Made by a program: the position numbers and the translations under genes. This document shows positions 46,361 through 59,204 of a stretch of DNA of 64,000 bases, piece by piece. The notes under the pieces were generated by a model that was not told the DNA's origin, ran no database searches, and saw only the letters and a list, made by a program, of their open reading frames with translations. Each line of letters starts with the position of its first letter. Within the stretch, counting starts at the first letter, position 1. The stretch spans positions 15,332,863-15,396,862 of the forward strand of contig CM119270.1 in NCBI GenBank assembly GCA_051294375.1, in the 5' to 3' direction. Source of the DNA: Paraspadella gotoi (Eukaryota > Chaetognatha).

Positions 46361-47150
46361 CATTGTCAATATTTTTAATCGTAAATTCAATTCCAAGATC
46401 GATTCGTCCCTCGGTTTTTCACCTGCGATGGTCATTTGGATGGCGAGTGAAAAGGACTCGTTAATGATAGGCAAACGTGTGCCTGCTGAAATGGACACTT
46501 TAAAGGATGGTACTCTCTCTCTCTCTCTCTCTCTCGACTCTCGTCGTCCATCTCAAAAAAAAGTAAGAAAAAATAACAAAAAATCGAAACTGGGTTAAGG
46601 TTATTTGGAAATCGTAAGCGTTGAATGTAACAAGTTTGTTTAGTTGACATTTTTCGTCGGAAATGCTTAACAGCAGATCCCGACTCTATAATCCATGTGA
46701 TTATCATCTGATTAGCTGATTACCGACCTTGTTTGCTCAAACTTGTTTATTCAAAAGTTGGTAAAAGTAGAGCTTAAAGCTTATTCTGAACTTGAAACTC
46801 TAAAAACAGAATCTTGTGGAAGAAAAAAAAAAAAAAACAACAACAACACGCAACCTATTATTTCTCTCTCTTCCCACGACATAAAAATTGACTGATTTCG
46901 CGACTCTGTAACTTGTCCTAGTTTCGTCCCTCAATCGTTTACCCATTGTCTCTCTTAGACTTAGCATTTTCCATTGTTATTGTTATTTTATTATTTTATT
47001 ATTTTATTATTTTATTTTATTAGAGATTAATTCATTCTCAATCTGAAATTCGTTGTATCTACACTCTGCCACTTTAGGGGGATTTTTAACGACGAAATTT
47101 ACAAATATCGAATAAGAATAATAATTCTATTAGTATTCTAAGTCAACTAC
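46361..47150. other. Noncoding with (TTTTA)n
   Basis: A TATTT/TTATT tract lies at 46977-47022, with a CT tract at 46511-46535. No gene seen. Confidence 0.5.
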
Positions 47151-47159
47151 CGTTTGCGA

Positions 47160-47330
47160 TTCATCGAGAATTTTCGGCCGTAAAATCTCCTCGTTTGAGA
47201 CTGTACGCCCCGCGGTGCCGGCTTTGCGGCGCCGGACTCGCAACGACGGCCGCGCGACGCCGATATTCCTCGGCATTCTCGGTCGAGGCGGTAAAAGTCA
47301 CGCGCGTAAGATTTCCAGTCGCGAGACAGA
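47160..47330. other. GC-rich, coding-like on both strands
   Basis: Arg/Ala-rich frames are open on both strands, with no clear splice sites: plus from 47195, and minus ending SMNRKR near 47147. A minus-strand terminal exon is possible because a stop follows directly. I cannot choose a strand. Confidence 0.25.
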
Positions 47331-47867
47331 GAGGGAGAGAGAGAGAGAGAGAGCGCGTTGGGCCTCATTTCCAGCGGATTATCGTCGTTTGGAGGGAAAG
47401 TGATAAATCCGTCGAATCTGCATCGAAGCCCGACGTCGGTTCCTGGCACTTACCCCCAAAAACCCAACCACCTCACCCTTTTGAAGATCTTGATCCACGC
47501 TACGGAAACTTTTTAGGCCAAATTTGTTGTATGGAATAAATATAAATCGCTATGAGAGCATATTGTCTTACCAGATCCAATCGAAACTTCGATATTTTTT
47601 TCGGAAAAAAACCAAATGTTTTTTAATCGAGAGATCTACATGGAATTGTCATTCCGATTCATCTCTACTGGCAAGTCATGCCCCATTTTTCGCATCTTCC
47701 GTCTGTCTCCATCCCCGTCCCACACTCTTCCACACCCCCCTCTCTCTCTCCTCATCTCAAAAACCCCGTAAATTTCTTCTTATCGAAGAGACGGGCGCAA
47801 CTTTACAGTTTTATGAGGCGAGTTTGGGGTCGATTGTATTCGTGCGCTCGTTGCAAGATGCCGCAGC

Positions 47868-47901
47868 GCGAGAGAGAGAGAGAGGAGAGAGGAGAGAGGA
47901 G

Positions 47902-47934
<33 letters not shown>

Positions 47935-47974
47935 GAGAGAGAGAGAGAAGAGAGAGAAGAGAGAGAGAGAGAGA
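47868..47974. repeat. (GA)n microsatellite
   Basis: GA tract with AGAGGAGAG interruptions. Confidence 0.95.
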
Positions 47975-48119
47975 CCAAACGGCATCGATAAAAACGTTAT
48001 TTTAATTCATTATTTACATTTGGCCGAATCGGTTGGTTGATTGACGTTGGGAACGAGAGGGGTCGGTCGGTCTGTCTGTCGTTAATGAAATAGGATCGAG
48101 ATTATTAACGAGCGTCGCT

Positions 48120-48480
48120 TGACTTTTCCTTTCTCTGATTTCTTCTCTCCCCTTTCTTCCTCACTTTCTTCCTCCTTTCCTTCCTCACTTTCTTCCTCCC
48201 TTTCTTCCTCCCTTCTTTTCCTGCCCTTTCTTCCTCCCTTTCTTCCTCCTCTTCTCTTCCTCCCTTTTCTTCTCACTTTCTTTTCCTCCCTTTCTTCCTC
48301 CCTTTTCTTTCTTCCTCCTTTCTTCCTCCCTTTCTTCCTCACATTTCTTCCTCCCTTTCTTCCCTCCCTTTTTTCTTTTCCTCCCTTTCTTCTCCCTTTC
48401 TTTCCTCCCTTTCGATTCCTTTTCTTTCCTCTTTCTCACTTCCTTTCCTCCCTTTCTTCTTTCTTCCTTTCTCCTTCCTG
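48120..48480. repeat. (CTTTCTTC)n-type tract
   Basis: CCCTTTCTTCCT repeats over about 350 bases. A shorter tract of the same kind starts at 59134 after a 25-N gap. Confidence 0.95.
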
Positions 48481-48771
48481 CTCTTTCTGCTCTTTGCAAG
48501 CGGGGCTGTGACCGGAAATTGATAAAATTTAACAATACAAAATCGTAATGTATGCAAAGATAATTTAAATATCTAACCAGACACTAAGGAATTAGTGGTC
48601 CCCAGTGGTCCCCTGTATAAACCTGAGTTAACCTTATTATGTGGACGCAACAAGTTTCAGAGTAAGAATGATTCATTTTAATTTCTATCGAACGAAATGT
48701 TTTATTGCAAGGTATTTTATCTTTATTTAGTCTAAGTTTCGAGTCTTCGTATTTTATTTTTTTTCAACTTC
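48481..48771 (-). repeat. Duplicated block beside the 48-bp minisatellite, copy 1
   Basis: Near-identical to 59205-59475, including GGTCCCCAGTGGTCCCC and TTATGTGGACGCAACAAG. Differences are mostly single-base indels. Confidence 0.9.
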
Positions 48772-49090
48772 GCTCGTCATCGTCTTCGTCGTCTGTTGTC
48801 ATCGTCTTCTTACGTTCATCGTCTTTCCTAGCGTTCGTCCATCGTCTTCCGGCTCGTTCATCGTTTTCGTCGTCGTGTTTTCGTCATCGTCTTCTCAGTC
48901 GTCGTTCTTCCGTCTTCGTCGTTCGCTCGTGTCATCGTCTTCAGTCGTCGTCTTCGTCGTCATCGTTTCGTCGTCTTTGTCCCATCTCGTCTTTCTACGT
49001 CTCGTCTCGTGCGTCATCGTCTTCGTCGTCATCTGTCATCGTTTTCGGTCGTCTTTGTCATCGTCAGTTCTACGTCGTCGTCTCGTCAGT
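48772..49090 (-). repeat. Short array of the CGTC-rich 48-bp minisatellite
   Basis: About six or seven irregular copies of the unit that is expanded at 59470-62050. Confidence 0.8.
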
Positions 49091-50020
49091 ATCGGTCCGT
49101 ACATCCGTCCGTCAGGCATTCCATTCGTACCGTCGTAAATTTTTATCTCATATCCCTGGATGGGGTGGTGTAAGGAGGCAGGGCTGGGCAGGGTTAGTTA
49201 TAAGCAGGTTCGCATGTGAGAAAGGGTTCCGGAGAAACATGAGTACTCATCGACTGTGGGCTTCTGCTAGGTTTACTTGTTATTCAGGTTACATTGTAGC
49301 GGATGCTTCGCAGTGGTACACTGTATTCGCGTCGTTTTCCTCCTCGGAACTGGCCTCCAACTTTGTGGAGTCGTCTCGGCGGTTTATACCCTGTCTTATG
49401 TGTGTTCAGCCTTGAGGTATGAACACGTTAATTGGTATTCGGGATCGGATCGATTTTCTTCGCTCCATGTCGTTCCGTTCAATCTTACTTTCCGTCAGCG
49501 TGTCTCTGCAGCTGATCTCGAAATAGAAAGTTCCAAAGTAATGTTAGGACGGAGAACGTCGCGCGTCGTCGCGCAAGAAGTACGTTGGTTCAGTGAGTCC
49601 GTTCGACTCGGCAGATGATGAGTCATCGGTCGATCTGGTCGCTCAGAGGCCAGGGTTTATGAGTCGCGAGGTCGAGACAGCATGAAAAGGGTTTTACGAT
49701 AAAACACGGACACCTCTTGGCCGAACTGGAACTTGTAAAACACAAAGATGAGACTACGCAAGTGATGCAGTGATTCTTAGGTCATTGTGATCTCGTTTGT
49801 TTCGACAGTGACGAGTCTCGTTCGCTGAGCGGCATGAGCGCTGTGTTGTTAATTTTGTATTTATATAACGGCCAATTAGCAGGTAGAGTAACATATTTTG
49901 CTCGCTCAATGTCGCTGGTTTCAGCGCTCTTTGCTCTTCAGAAAACATTAGCAAAAGTTAACCATCAATTTATTTGGCACCATTAGTTTTATTTCATAGT
50001 TGACATTTGTCAACCAAGTC
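49091..50020. other. Mixed sequence, no clear gene
   Basis: Moderate GC with several open frames (up to 113 codons from 49277) but no recognised motif or splice-bounded exon. Confidence 0.35.
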
Positions 50021-50029
50021 TGCAGAAGC

Positions 50030-50400
50030 TGATCGGCGGCAGGTAATCCGGCCGAGAAAGGGAGAAGGGAAACGCTTCGGCGCATTTGGCGGGCCGCCTC
50101 CTTCGGCGCTTTTGCTTCATCAGAACCTTGCATGGGCGCCTCCTCCTTTGCGCAGAGAGCTCCGAGTCCTCAGGCGCCCGGATCAACCGCTGAGGGCGTG
50201 TGGCGGCGCGGAGCTAAGAGGAGTCGAAGGACGGCGCTTAGCGCGAGAGATCTCTTTCTCTGTCGAATAACGTAGGACCCAAACTGGGATGCAGCCGGGG
50301 GCGGCGCCCGGCGGCCGCGGAGGAGCCCTGGGACGGCGCCAACAGACCGGGGGCCCGAGGGGGTCGGGCAGAAAAGGGTGTCCGGGTCCAATAAGGTTCG
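50030..50400. promoter_or_regulatory. CpG-rich island
   Basis: Strongly GC-rich (GGCGGCGCCCGGCGGCCGCGG and similar) in AT-rich surroundings. An Arg/Ala/Pro-rich frame is open on each strand. It could be a promoter island or a first exon; no start or donor is convincing. Confidence 0.35.
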
Positions 50401-51354
50401 TCTGGGAATGAATTACCTCCATTGTGACGGGAAATTGTGTGGGTTCCTATTTTTGAAGAGAGAAATTTTTTTTTAAAAAGACAAGTAGCTATGAAGGAGG
50501 ATCAAAAGACTTATGTTAAGTTTATGGTTAAGGAACTAGTGACACAGATTGGGATAATTAATTTTCTACTAAAATGCAACCTTAGTCTCTTACGACACTG
50601 ACTAAAGAGCTAATCAAAAGGGGGTGCCACGGTGAAGTGCGTCGTCATCCAATTGTAACCAAATTTGGGTTCCGGCGTTCGGAGGAAGTAAAATTGAACC
50701 CCAATTGGTTTTAAAATTACATTAAATCACTTATGTTAAGTTTTATAATCGAGTGAAGTCCATAATCACCTTATTCTATTATATATTCGTGTTTCCCTAA
50801 TCAATATTTTCTTCCGGGTAGGTCAGCTCCGTAATTTTCAGTTAATTTCTATTGGCCGACCGGAACGAAGGATATCGGCTTTAAGCCGATGATTGCCGGT
50901 CGAACTAAGGAATTAGTACTACGTAGTTCAAATCTTATGTTACCACCTTTTTCGCATCGTTGGAGCGGCGAAAAGTTGATCCCTCGGAAGGCGTATTTTT
51001 TTCGTCAGTTTTTGTTTGCCCCGCATGAACTTTTGAACAGCGTGGGAGATACGCGATTTCAGATGAAATTTTATTCTCAAGTATAGCTAGGACGTAATTC
51101 CAGCGTCCGTATCGGTGAACCGATAAATTTATCGAAATCGAGCCAGCCAGGAAAAAAGAACGATGTTTTCTCTACAAAATATCTTCTATTCTTTATTTTA
51201 TGTCTCCTTCTCTCTCTGCTCGTCTTTCTCTTCTTCGTTTTTATTGCTAATTGCGACAATTTTTTAAATTTTTTAACTTTTGCATCATTTTTTCATCTTA
51301 AGATAATTAATTAATTAATTAAACATTTATTAGTACATGCATTAATTATTAAAG

Positions 51355-52660
51355 CATTCCAAGTAAAGTGTGACTTATGTTTTTTTCAAGTCTAAAATCA
51401 TTTCCACTGGCACTAATTCCGTCAAAACTTATATATTATTATATATTAAGTAAATATTTAAAAGCATTCACGGGTGGCAACAACCGCAATGAACTAATCT
51501 CAAAAAAGTTACATTGAAAATCGATTTTAGGTAGTAAAAGGAAAAAAAAAAATTTAAAGAGAACTAAGAAGTTATAAAGAAATGTTTCAATTTTGGCCGC
51601 GCCTTACATAGAATATATGCATGTGATTAAACAATGTTATCGAATATAAATTTTTATTAATTTAAATGTAATTTTGTAAGTATGTTTACAGTTTATTTTT
51701 ATTCGAGTGAGTAAAATAAACTTTTTTATTCTCTAAATTTTTTATCTCGATCTCTAATTTTTATCTGCTCTTCTCTCTCTCTCTCTTGCTATCTCGGTCT
51801 CTCTCTCGTTTGTGCAATTTAGCAGAAGCCGAAATTCGCTTATGCCTCATTTTTTCTGCTTTCTGTCTCTCCTCTCGGTTTTCTTTCTCTTTGCATTGCG
51901 GACGAATGCCTTATCGCATCATTTTTCTGCTCTCGTTTCTTGTCTCTCTTTCTCCGTCTCTCTCTCTACTACTCTCTCTCTCTCTCTTCTCTCTCGCTTT
52001 GGCAATTGGCGACGGAATCCTTTAAGTGCCTTTTAAGATTTTTATCTAGCTTGCATCAATCTTTTCTGGCTTGCATCATTTTTTCGAAATTGCATAATTT
52101 TTTTAAATTGCAATGCATTTTTTCAGCCGTTAATTAATTAATTAATGTAAAACCTTTATTAGTAATGCATAAATTAGTAATCATAAAATAAAATAAAGAT
52201 TCAAGTGAAATGTGACTTAGTGTTTTTTCCGTTTAAAAACTCACTTTCCACTGGCAACATTCCGTCAAAACTTTATAATGCTAGCTTGCTTCACACACCT
52301 GTTATCCTACGGCCGCTCACAAAATTTCATCGCAATCTATAGTGGGTTTAAAATAAGGTAAAAAGATTTCATAGTAAATGTGACGTCATATTCTTTTTCA
52401 TTTAAACTCATTTCCACTCGTATGTTTTCCAAACAAAACTTTATATCCAAGCATCGTTACAGAAACATTTTTCTAACCACACAAAAAATTTGAAACTCTA
52501 TCTATCCATCCAATTATGAATTAATAGAGTACTTATTAGTTCAAATTAAGTAAATAGTTTTAGTAAATGCGACTTATTTTTTTCGCATTTTAAAACTAAT
52601 TTCCAACTCACCAGACGAATTTCCGGTCGAAACTTTAATATCCAGGCTTTATGCAACAAT
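51355..52660 (+). repeat. Diverged noncoding repeat, four copies
   Basis: A core close to AATGTGACTTA-T(n)-TTTAAAACTCATTTCCACT followed by TTCCGTCAAAACTTTATAT recurs at about 51362, 52205, 52375 and 52565. Partial copies lie at about 52900 and 56960. A CT microsatellite lies at 51770-52005. Confidence 0.7.
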
Positions 52661-52939
52661 ATTCCTACCGCCACGACAACAAGATTTCATTCGGCAATCA
52701 AACCAGCAATCACGAGTTATTAGAGCTTTTTGCTAAGGCCGTGGGACTGGAAATGGATTGCGATTGATTGACTCGATTAATTAATTATTGATTAATTAAA
52801 GCTGATTAAAATTAATTTGATATTAATCATCCTGCATATACATTGTAATATACAAAGGGTTAAAAAAAAAAAAAGATCAATAATCAATTAGTTGAAACAG
52901 GTTTTTTGTTTTTTCCATTTAAAAACATCATTTCACATC

Positions 52940-53165
52940 AAAAGATTCGCATCGACTTGGGTTTCCTGTCAGAGGAGGATTTGGCCTGCCGTCCAATTGC
53001 TCCTGCCTCTTGCTTCTTTTTTCCTCCTCCTGCCCCCTCAGTATATTGTTGTCTAAGGCGAACATTCTCCTCGTTTTCTACTCTTCCGCGATATACATTT
53101 ATTTTTTCCCCTCTATTGTCCTTCACCGCCTTCAAAGTACTCCTGCAAGCCTGTTCTAAGTGCAT
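52940..53165 (-). CDS. Possible minus-strand exon
   Basis: A 75-codon frame on the minus strand (ENEENVRLRQQYTEGAGGGK in the middle) is rich in Lys, Arg, Glu and Gly. A CTTGCAG just inside its upstream end could be an acceptor. No homology is recognised and the plus strand is also open. Confidence 0.25.
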
Positions 53166-53507
53166 AACACTTTCTACTCCTCAATATTCAAAATTCCAGG
53201 TCAATGCGGATAATTAAGTGGAAATAAGCTAACTTGGTCAACTTGCATAATTTAATCAACTTGCATAATTTAGGTCAAACTGAATAGATTGGTTAACTGA
53301 CATAATTTGGTCTAACTGACATAATTTGGTCACTGATAATAATTAATAATAATTAATTTTCGTTTTCCATCAAATTTTATTTTTTTTTAAGTATCAAAAT
53401 GTTGTGCGTCAATCCAGATTTTTCTTAATGCGATTGCGCACGATCCTTCTGCTTTTAAAGATTTTTTATTAAGCCATTGTGGGTTAAATTAGAAGTTTTA
53501 TTTTAAA

Positions 53508-53889
53508 ATGTTTTGGCTACGCTTTATTGTGCATCGTGCTATCGTGTATTGTGGCCAAATCCATGTCTAACGCTCTGCGTTTTCTCACGGTTTTCCCAAA
53601 CTTCGGCGATGTCTTCGTCTACGGAGGGCAGGACACAGTGGCATTGTTGGCGATCGTTGCGTTGTGGGCGCCGTCGCTTGGGCGGCTGCTTTTGTATCGC
53701 GCTGCAACGGATCCCATGCGACTTACGGCAAGCGAAGATAATTGGACGGAGATTGTGACCGAAACCGGAAGAAAACGGAGCGAAGGCGAGATTACTGGAA
53801 ATACGGCATCGTCGATTCGCCCCATATTGGCGAAATCCAAAACTTATTTTGTTAAAATAAATTCAATGTCGCGTCTCGTTTGCTATTAG
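53508..53889 (+). CDS. Uncertain ORF with signal-like start
   Basis: ATG at 53508 opens MFWLRF. One base out of frame the sequence continues LCIVLSCIVAKS, a hydrophobic segment, in a frame open to 53887. In the third frame a cysteine-rich run (HCWRSLRCGRRRLGGCFC) appears. An AATAAA is present at about 53858, so a transcript end nearby is plausible. Which frame is real cannot be decided. Confidence 0.3.
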
Positions 53890-54215
53890 TAATAATAATA
53901 ATCAATTTAAAAAATCTAGCTCTTTATAATTTTTGGTTCGGCCCCAGTAAACGCCTGGTAATCTACGAGCGCCGATTCAATTTCAAAAAGGAGCGAAAAA
54001 GGGAGGGCAAGCTTGGATTGCTTTCTTAATTAGTTTGCGTGTCCACTCGTCGGAAATATGCTTCGTTCGGGATTGAGCCCGGTTTCCCGCCCCGAAGAAA
54101 AAGAAGCATCAACTCCCAAAAACCAAAGATGGGACCTGGGAGCCGATTTGCGGGATCCTTCTAGCAACGTGATGTCGGATGTTCGTTCGCGCGGAACTCT
54201 GACCACTCGCCCGCC

Positions 54216-55290
54216 ATGCTTTCGCCTCTGGAGCATTCTCGTCTCTCCCCTATCGTTTCCCCTCGGCTTCACGCGCCGCCTATCGCCCGGCCTCATCTCC
54301 CGCTTTCCTCTCTCTCCTCTTGCCGCGTCATGCTCGATCTCATGACGGCGCGGAAATTGACGGACGTCGACCAAAGACTCGAGGGATTCTCTCGCTTTAA
54401 TCAACAGGTTCATGGCCCACGCCAGGAATTTCTAGCGCTACTCAGACCGAAATCAAGGTTCGTGAGGAGACGCTGCGAACAAGGAACTCAGTTTTAATTT
54501 GAATCAGAAATGCGGGTGGATTTTTAAAGGAGTGTGGAGCGTGGAAAGTTGTAGTTATTTTGTTTTCAAATGCAAGTTCAAGTGGTAAGATGAAATTCTT
54601 TTTTTTTTTTTATTGTTTTACTTGGAACAAGAAACAGGTAGAAATTAATAGGTTCATAAATGATTTTTTTTTTTTTCAAAATTAGCGACCTGGACTTTAT
54701 TTCTTATATCTATCTCGATTTGAGGCGTGGCAATCCCATGAATACAGGCGGAAGCCGAAAGCCTCGTTCCTCGCCAGGGTAGAAGGTCCGTTCCTTCATC
54801 TCTTCACCTCGAGATGTCCTAATTCGAGCGATTCCACGAGCCGCCAGCGTCAATCCTATAGAACGTGCAGGTAAGCCCTATTTTCTTATGCTTTTTTTCC
54901 AATCAATTATAATTAATTATTATAATTAATTATTATGATAGAACCATTCTCTGCGTTGTTAATTATAATTATTATATAATTAATGATAGATAATTAATTA
55001 TATATATATAACTGTTATGTATAGTGTATATATAATTTATATATTTTAATAGAAAAATAAATCGTTTTTGGCCTTCTTTTCTCGGCTTATCGCCTACAAG
55101 CCCTCATCTGGTCTCCAGATGGGCCGCCGGCCTACGGGAAGGAAATCTTATAAATCTTTATCCGGCAACATCGGTCCATTTCAAGATCAATTTGAAGCTT
55201 CTGAAATTTCCTCCGTCCACCTTGTATAAGATGGGGAGACGCCGGAAGGAAACCGATGTATTTAAGAAAAGGGCAATTGCGAGGGTTTGA
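54216..55290 (+). CDS. Three-exon gene, basic protein of 184 residues
   Basis: ATG at 54216 has a good context (CCGCCATGC). Exon 1 ends at 54457 (AAG/GTTCGT, a weak donor). Exon 2 is 54748-54870, between AATACAG and CAG/GTAAGC. Exon 3 starts at 55101 after CCTACAAG and stops at TGA 55288. Lengths 242, 123 and 190 sum to 185 codons, and both junctions keep frame (AG+G, AG+C) without any repair, which is unusual in this window. The N-terminus is Ser/Pro/His-rich (LEHSRLSPIVSPRLHAPP); the middle contains KLTDVDQRLEGFSRF; the C-terminus is basic (KMGRRRKETDVFKKRAI). There is no signal peptide or domain I recognise. Exon 2 has only one open frame. Confidence 0.5.
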
Positions 55291-57725
55291 AACAGGCGAA
55301 CTTTTCGATTCCGATCTCTATAATTCACTTGTCGTCACTTCCGGTCCGCCTTCGTTGTGGGCATTCCTTTACGTCAGAACTCGTTGGTAATTTCCAAAAA
55401 AAGATGTCTGTCCCGTCCGTCCATCTCACCTCGTGATTCGATGTGGATTGGATGTAGTGTGTGGGTCACTGGGTAGGGAGGAGTATTGGGGACATGGATA
55501 CGAAGGATACTGTTGCCGAAGTGGAATAAAGTTTTAAAGTATGGAAAAAACAAAGCAACAATGTTATTTTCAAACTATTTGACACCAATTTGGCTCATGA
55601 GTGGGATGGGAGCGATTGACTTTGAAATTTTTTATTTGATTAAAAAAAGGTTTGTGATTAACAAGGAAAACCATGAACCTGGTTTCACCTATAGTTGATT
55701 ATTTAAGCGTAGCAAAAATATTTAAATGCAAGTAGACATGCAAATTCGAAAAGTAAGATGATCAGCGAAAACGGCTTGTACCTGTAAACATTTTTAAATA
55801 AAAAAGTAATTTTTATTTCTCATTTTTTGCATACCGCGCCACGATTTATACATGTACTCGCCATAAGAACATGTTAAAATTCTAAAATGTTTTTACAAAG
55901 GCAGATTCTGAATTCCTCACGTTCGTAAAAGTTGATATAAAAGGAATATATTAAATCTTTTAGAAAGATTAGTCATTAAGTTGGATCAAAAATCCTAAAA
56001 ACTAGTTATTATTAACCTATAAACTAATAAAAACCATATAATTTTTTAAATTTTTTGGATTAAAAATGATATGGTCCTAGGTCGGATAATTTTGATTAGA
56101 CCTTATATTTATATCCTTTTATCAAACTTTTATGAGGAATTCGAATCTGCTTTCAGAAACCAAAGTGTGAAATTTCTTTGATTTCACGCCTAAACAATAT
56201 TGGCTCGACTAAGGCGTTGCCCGTCGCCTTGCAAGTTTGACGAGGTTATAAACGAAGAAATTGTTTACAAACACTTTATTTGGTCACAGTATAAATCCCC
56301 GTAAAAACTCAGTTGAGGACGGGACAGAACGCGTTTACAGAAAGTCAAAAACAAAATAAAGGTTGCTTAGTAAGTGCTCTCCCCAAATTGTTGGGTGGAG
56401 AACAGACAGATCGGCATAGAAGATTATTCACCTGGGGACACGTAAGGTCAAGATAAAGTCGGTCAAACTAATAACTAAGAATTACGAACATGAGTTGAGG
56501 GAAAAAGGACCTAAACGAGACGTTGGTGAGAGCAGTTTAGTTTTTAAAAATTGTTACACATTTTTCTAGATGGTAAGTTAGCTCCTGTCGCGGCTTATGC
56601 GAAAATTGAAGAAATTAAAAACAATCTTTTTTATATATATCAATGTTGCTAATCTAGTCCGCAAGACTGTTCATGATTTAACTATTCCGAATTTTGATCT
56701 GTTACTTTCATACGGCCTTAATTATTATGGCTTCTTTTTTCTTTATATTTAAATGTTAAAAATGCAAGAATGTAGTGAATTAATCACTAATTAATCAGTC
56801 AATTAAGGTCAAATCAATTAACAAACATTGTCGGAATCAAAATTAATTTACTGCTAAGTTGCCGATTAATTTAAATAATTAACGATTTGAATAAATATTA
56901 TTAATTAAATAATTATTAATTAATTAATTACCTGAGTAATGATCGTTGGGCAGAGTCCTACATGTTAACATCACTTGTTTCCATTTTAACTCAATTTTCC
57001 ACTTAGTAGACGATTCCATCGAAACTTGATTTCCTGCTCAATCACACCGCCGGTACCATCTCCGAACAGACAGACAGACGACGGGCGATGATCATTTTTT
57101 TGCTATTTTAATTACATAAAGAAGTTTTAATTATTTGCAACCAATTTATTATGAAAGACGAACATCGTTCGGGCTCGAATTCGAGCGCTTCAAGCAGTGG
57201 GCGAAAATGTCTTTTAATAATAAATTGTTTGTTGCAAGATGAATTAAGCTGTCCTTATAATCTAACAAAGCCAAAGCAAAACAAAGATTTACACGATAAT
57301 GCATGATTTATGCATAATTCCGATATTCTGAAGAATGATTGTAGGTGACTCAAACCGGAACGAGATTTAGGGTGGAACCTGACGGGACGCGAGCAAGGTG
57401 AATATAGAGGCGGCGAATCTGCTGTAGAGGCAGATCCGGTCGCTAAAAAAAAACAAACAAGTTTGAGAAAACGGAACAAGAGCGGGGATCTGCCTACATT
57501 ATTAGTAGTAAGCAGCTGATCAGTAATTTTATTTTTTAAAACTTAGTAATCTATCTGATTGAAGAAACGGGTATAGTTTACTAGCGATTATAATCTTTAA
57601 AAGCGACATTCAAGAAATGTTTATAGAAAAGTTTTTAGTATTATATACATGTGTGTCCCCATGCTACTGTCTGTTAAGGAAAGCTTACTGCTTCCTATAG
57701 CCAGATCGAAAACCACTCTTGATTT
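55291..57725. other. AT-rich noncoding
   Basis: No supported gene. A 70-codon frame at 55486-55698 lacks support. TTAATTAATTAA-type sequence lies around 56890-56930. Confidence 0.45.
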
Positions 57726-57950
57726 TATGGTGGACGTAAAATCCACGCAAACCGTTTCATATTCGCGCGGCCATTGGTGCCGCCGGAGGGCAAGTCATGT
57801 CGCTTCCCAATCCCAAAAAGTTCGGTGTTCGTAGCCGGTGGTACGCCTACATTTTAAGAGGGGACGGGGGTGCTTACCCGCCTGTAACATGGTGTTACAA
57901 TAGCCTGAATCCAGCTGCAGGGACTTTTCATATTGACGGTAATTTATAAT
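57726..57950 (+). mobile_element. Terminal-repeat-like element, copy D (solo, degraded)
   Basis: Starts TATGGTGGACGTAAAATCC and keeps the CATTGGTGCCGCCGGAGG, AAGTCATGTCGC and CAGGGACT landmarks, but has several insertions. The 3' end past TATTGACGGT is diverged. Confidence 0.65.
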
Positions 57951-59108
57951 CTATTAAAATATTTTTTTCCTAATTTTTTTTAAAAATAATATTATGTTTA
58001 TAATCTAAAAAGATTTAAAAAAGGAGAAATAAAGCCTTCATTTCAATTGAATGTTTTGCAGCATCAAAAATCTTATTTAAAAAATTGAATTCGTAAATAA
58101 TAGTGTTAAATAATGGTAAGCCAACTTATCTTTGTATTGTTATCTCAGAAATCGAAATTTCCAACATAGTTCTTCCGCGCACGTATGTAAAAGTAAAACA
58201 GACAGTACCCCATTGGGATAGCACTGTATTAAAGATAAATGATATAAAAAGTAAAAATATCAAGATAAGGACTTTAGAAGGGAACAGTGTCAAGAATATC
58301 GGAAGTCGGGATAGAACCAAAAAACGTGAAACGAGAGAGGCGAGAAGAGAAGAGGAGAGTAAAGAGAGAGAGAGAGAGAAGAGAAGAGAGAGTGAGAGAG
58401 AGTATATATTGGTCGGGACGCAGAAGGCATAGTATTTTCACAAAAATCATCTTTTCGTTTTTTTAATTATAAAGTGAACCGTGTGACCCTCAATATTTTT
58501 CGACGGGGATCTTTGGTAAAGGAGTGGGCAGGGAAGGGAGAAGGAAATGTTGGACATAAACTTTTGATAACACGCCAGACAGAAAGAGACCAAGTTAAAA
58601 TGGCAAGTAATCCTCCGACCCAAAATACCTTGCGCACGTGTCAGTGTGGTGTCGTCCCCACTGAATTCAGCGGTGCTGCATACCGCTAATCATGACGATA
58701 GGACTGAAGGAAAGAAATTAAATGTCTGACTCTCGTCTCTTGCATCTGATAATCATCGCTCGCAGGCGAGGTCGGCGATTTTTCTCCGGCGTGGTAGTTA
58801 CGACGTGGGGTCATTCAGGGTGAGAGGGGTTCGAAGAGCGCGGCGACAGAAGTTTGGGGGGCATCGGAGCGGGAAAAGAGGCAGGGAAGCTCATGCCGTA
58901 GGTTGTCTGCCTGCGCGTCGGGGAGAAGGAGATCTCACTCGTCAAACCCAAGAGCCTCGCACACGTGTCGAGCCGCCGCCATTCCATTCGGGGTTGGCCG
59001 CCAACCACCTTCGCCTCCTTAGTCACGGTGCGCGGAGATGTCGAGAAAATTGGCGCAGGTTGGGAATAAGAATGAGACTGATTAATCCGAATCTTTCCAT
59101 TTTAAATA
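57951..59108. other. Mixed sequence, no clear gene
   Basis: A GA-rich stretch lies at 58340-58400. A GC-richer part at 58700-59060 gives Arg-rich frames on both strands without splice support. Confidence 0.4.
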
Positions 59109-59204
59109 NNNNNNNNNNNNNNNNNNNNNNNNNTTCTTCCTCCCTTTCTTCCTCCCTTTCTTCCTCCCTTTCGTCTTCGTCACTTTCGTTCTCTCATCCT
59201 TTCG

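Noticed and set aside
48119-48511. 130-codon Ser/Phe/Pro frame and its minus-strand Lys/Glu partners
   Set aside because: Direct translation of the CTTTCTTC repeat.
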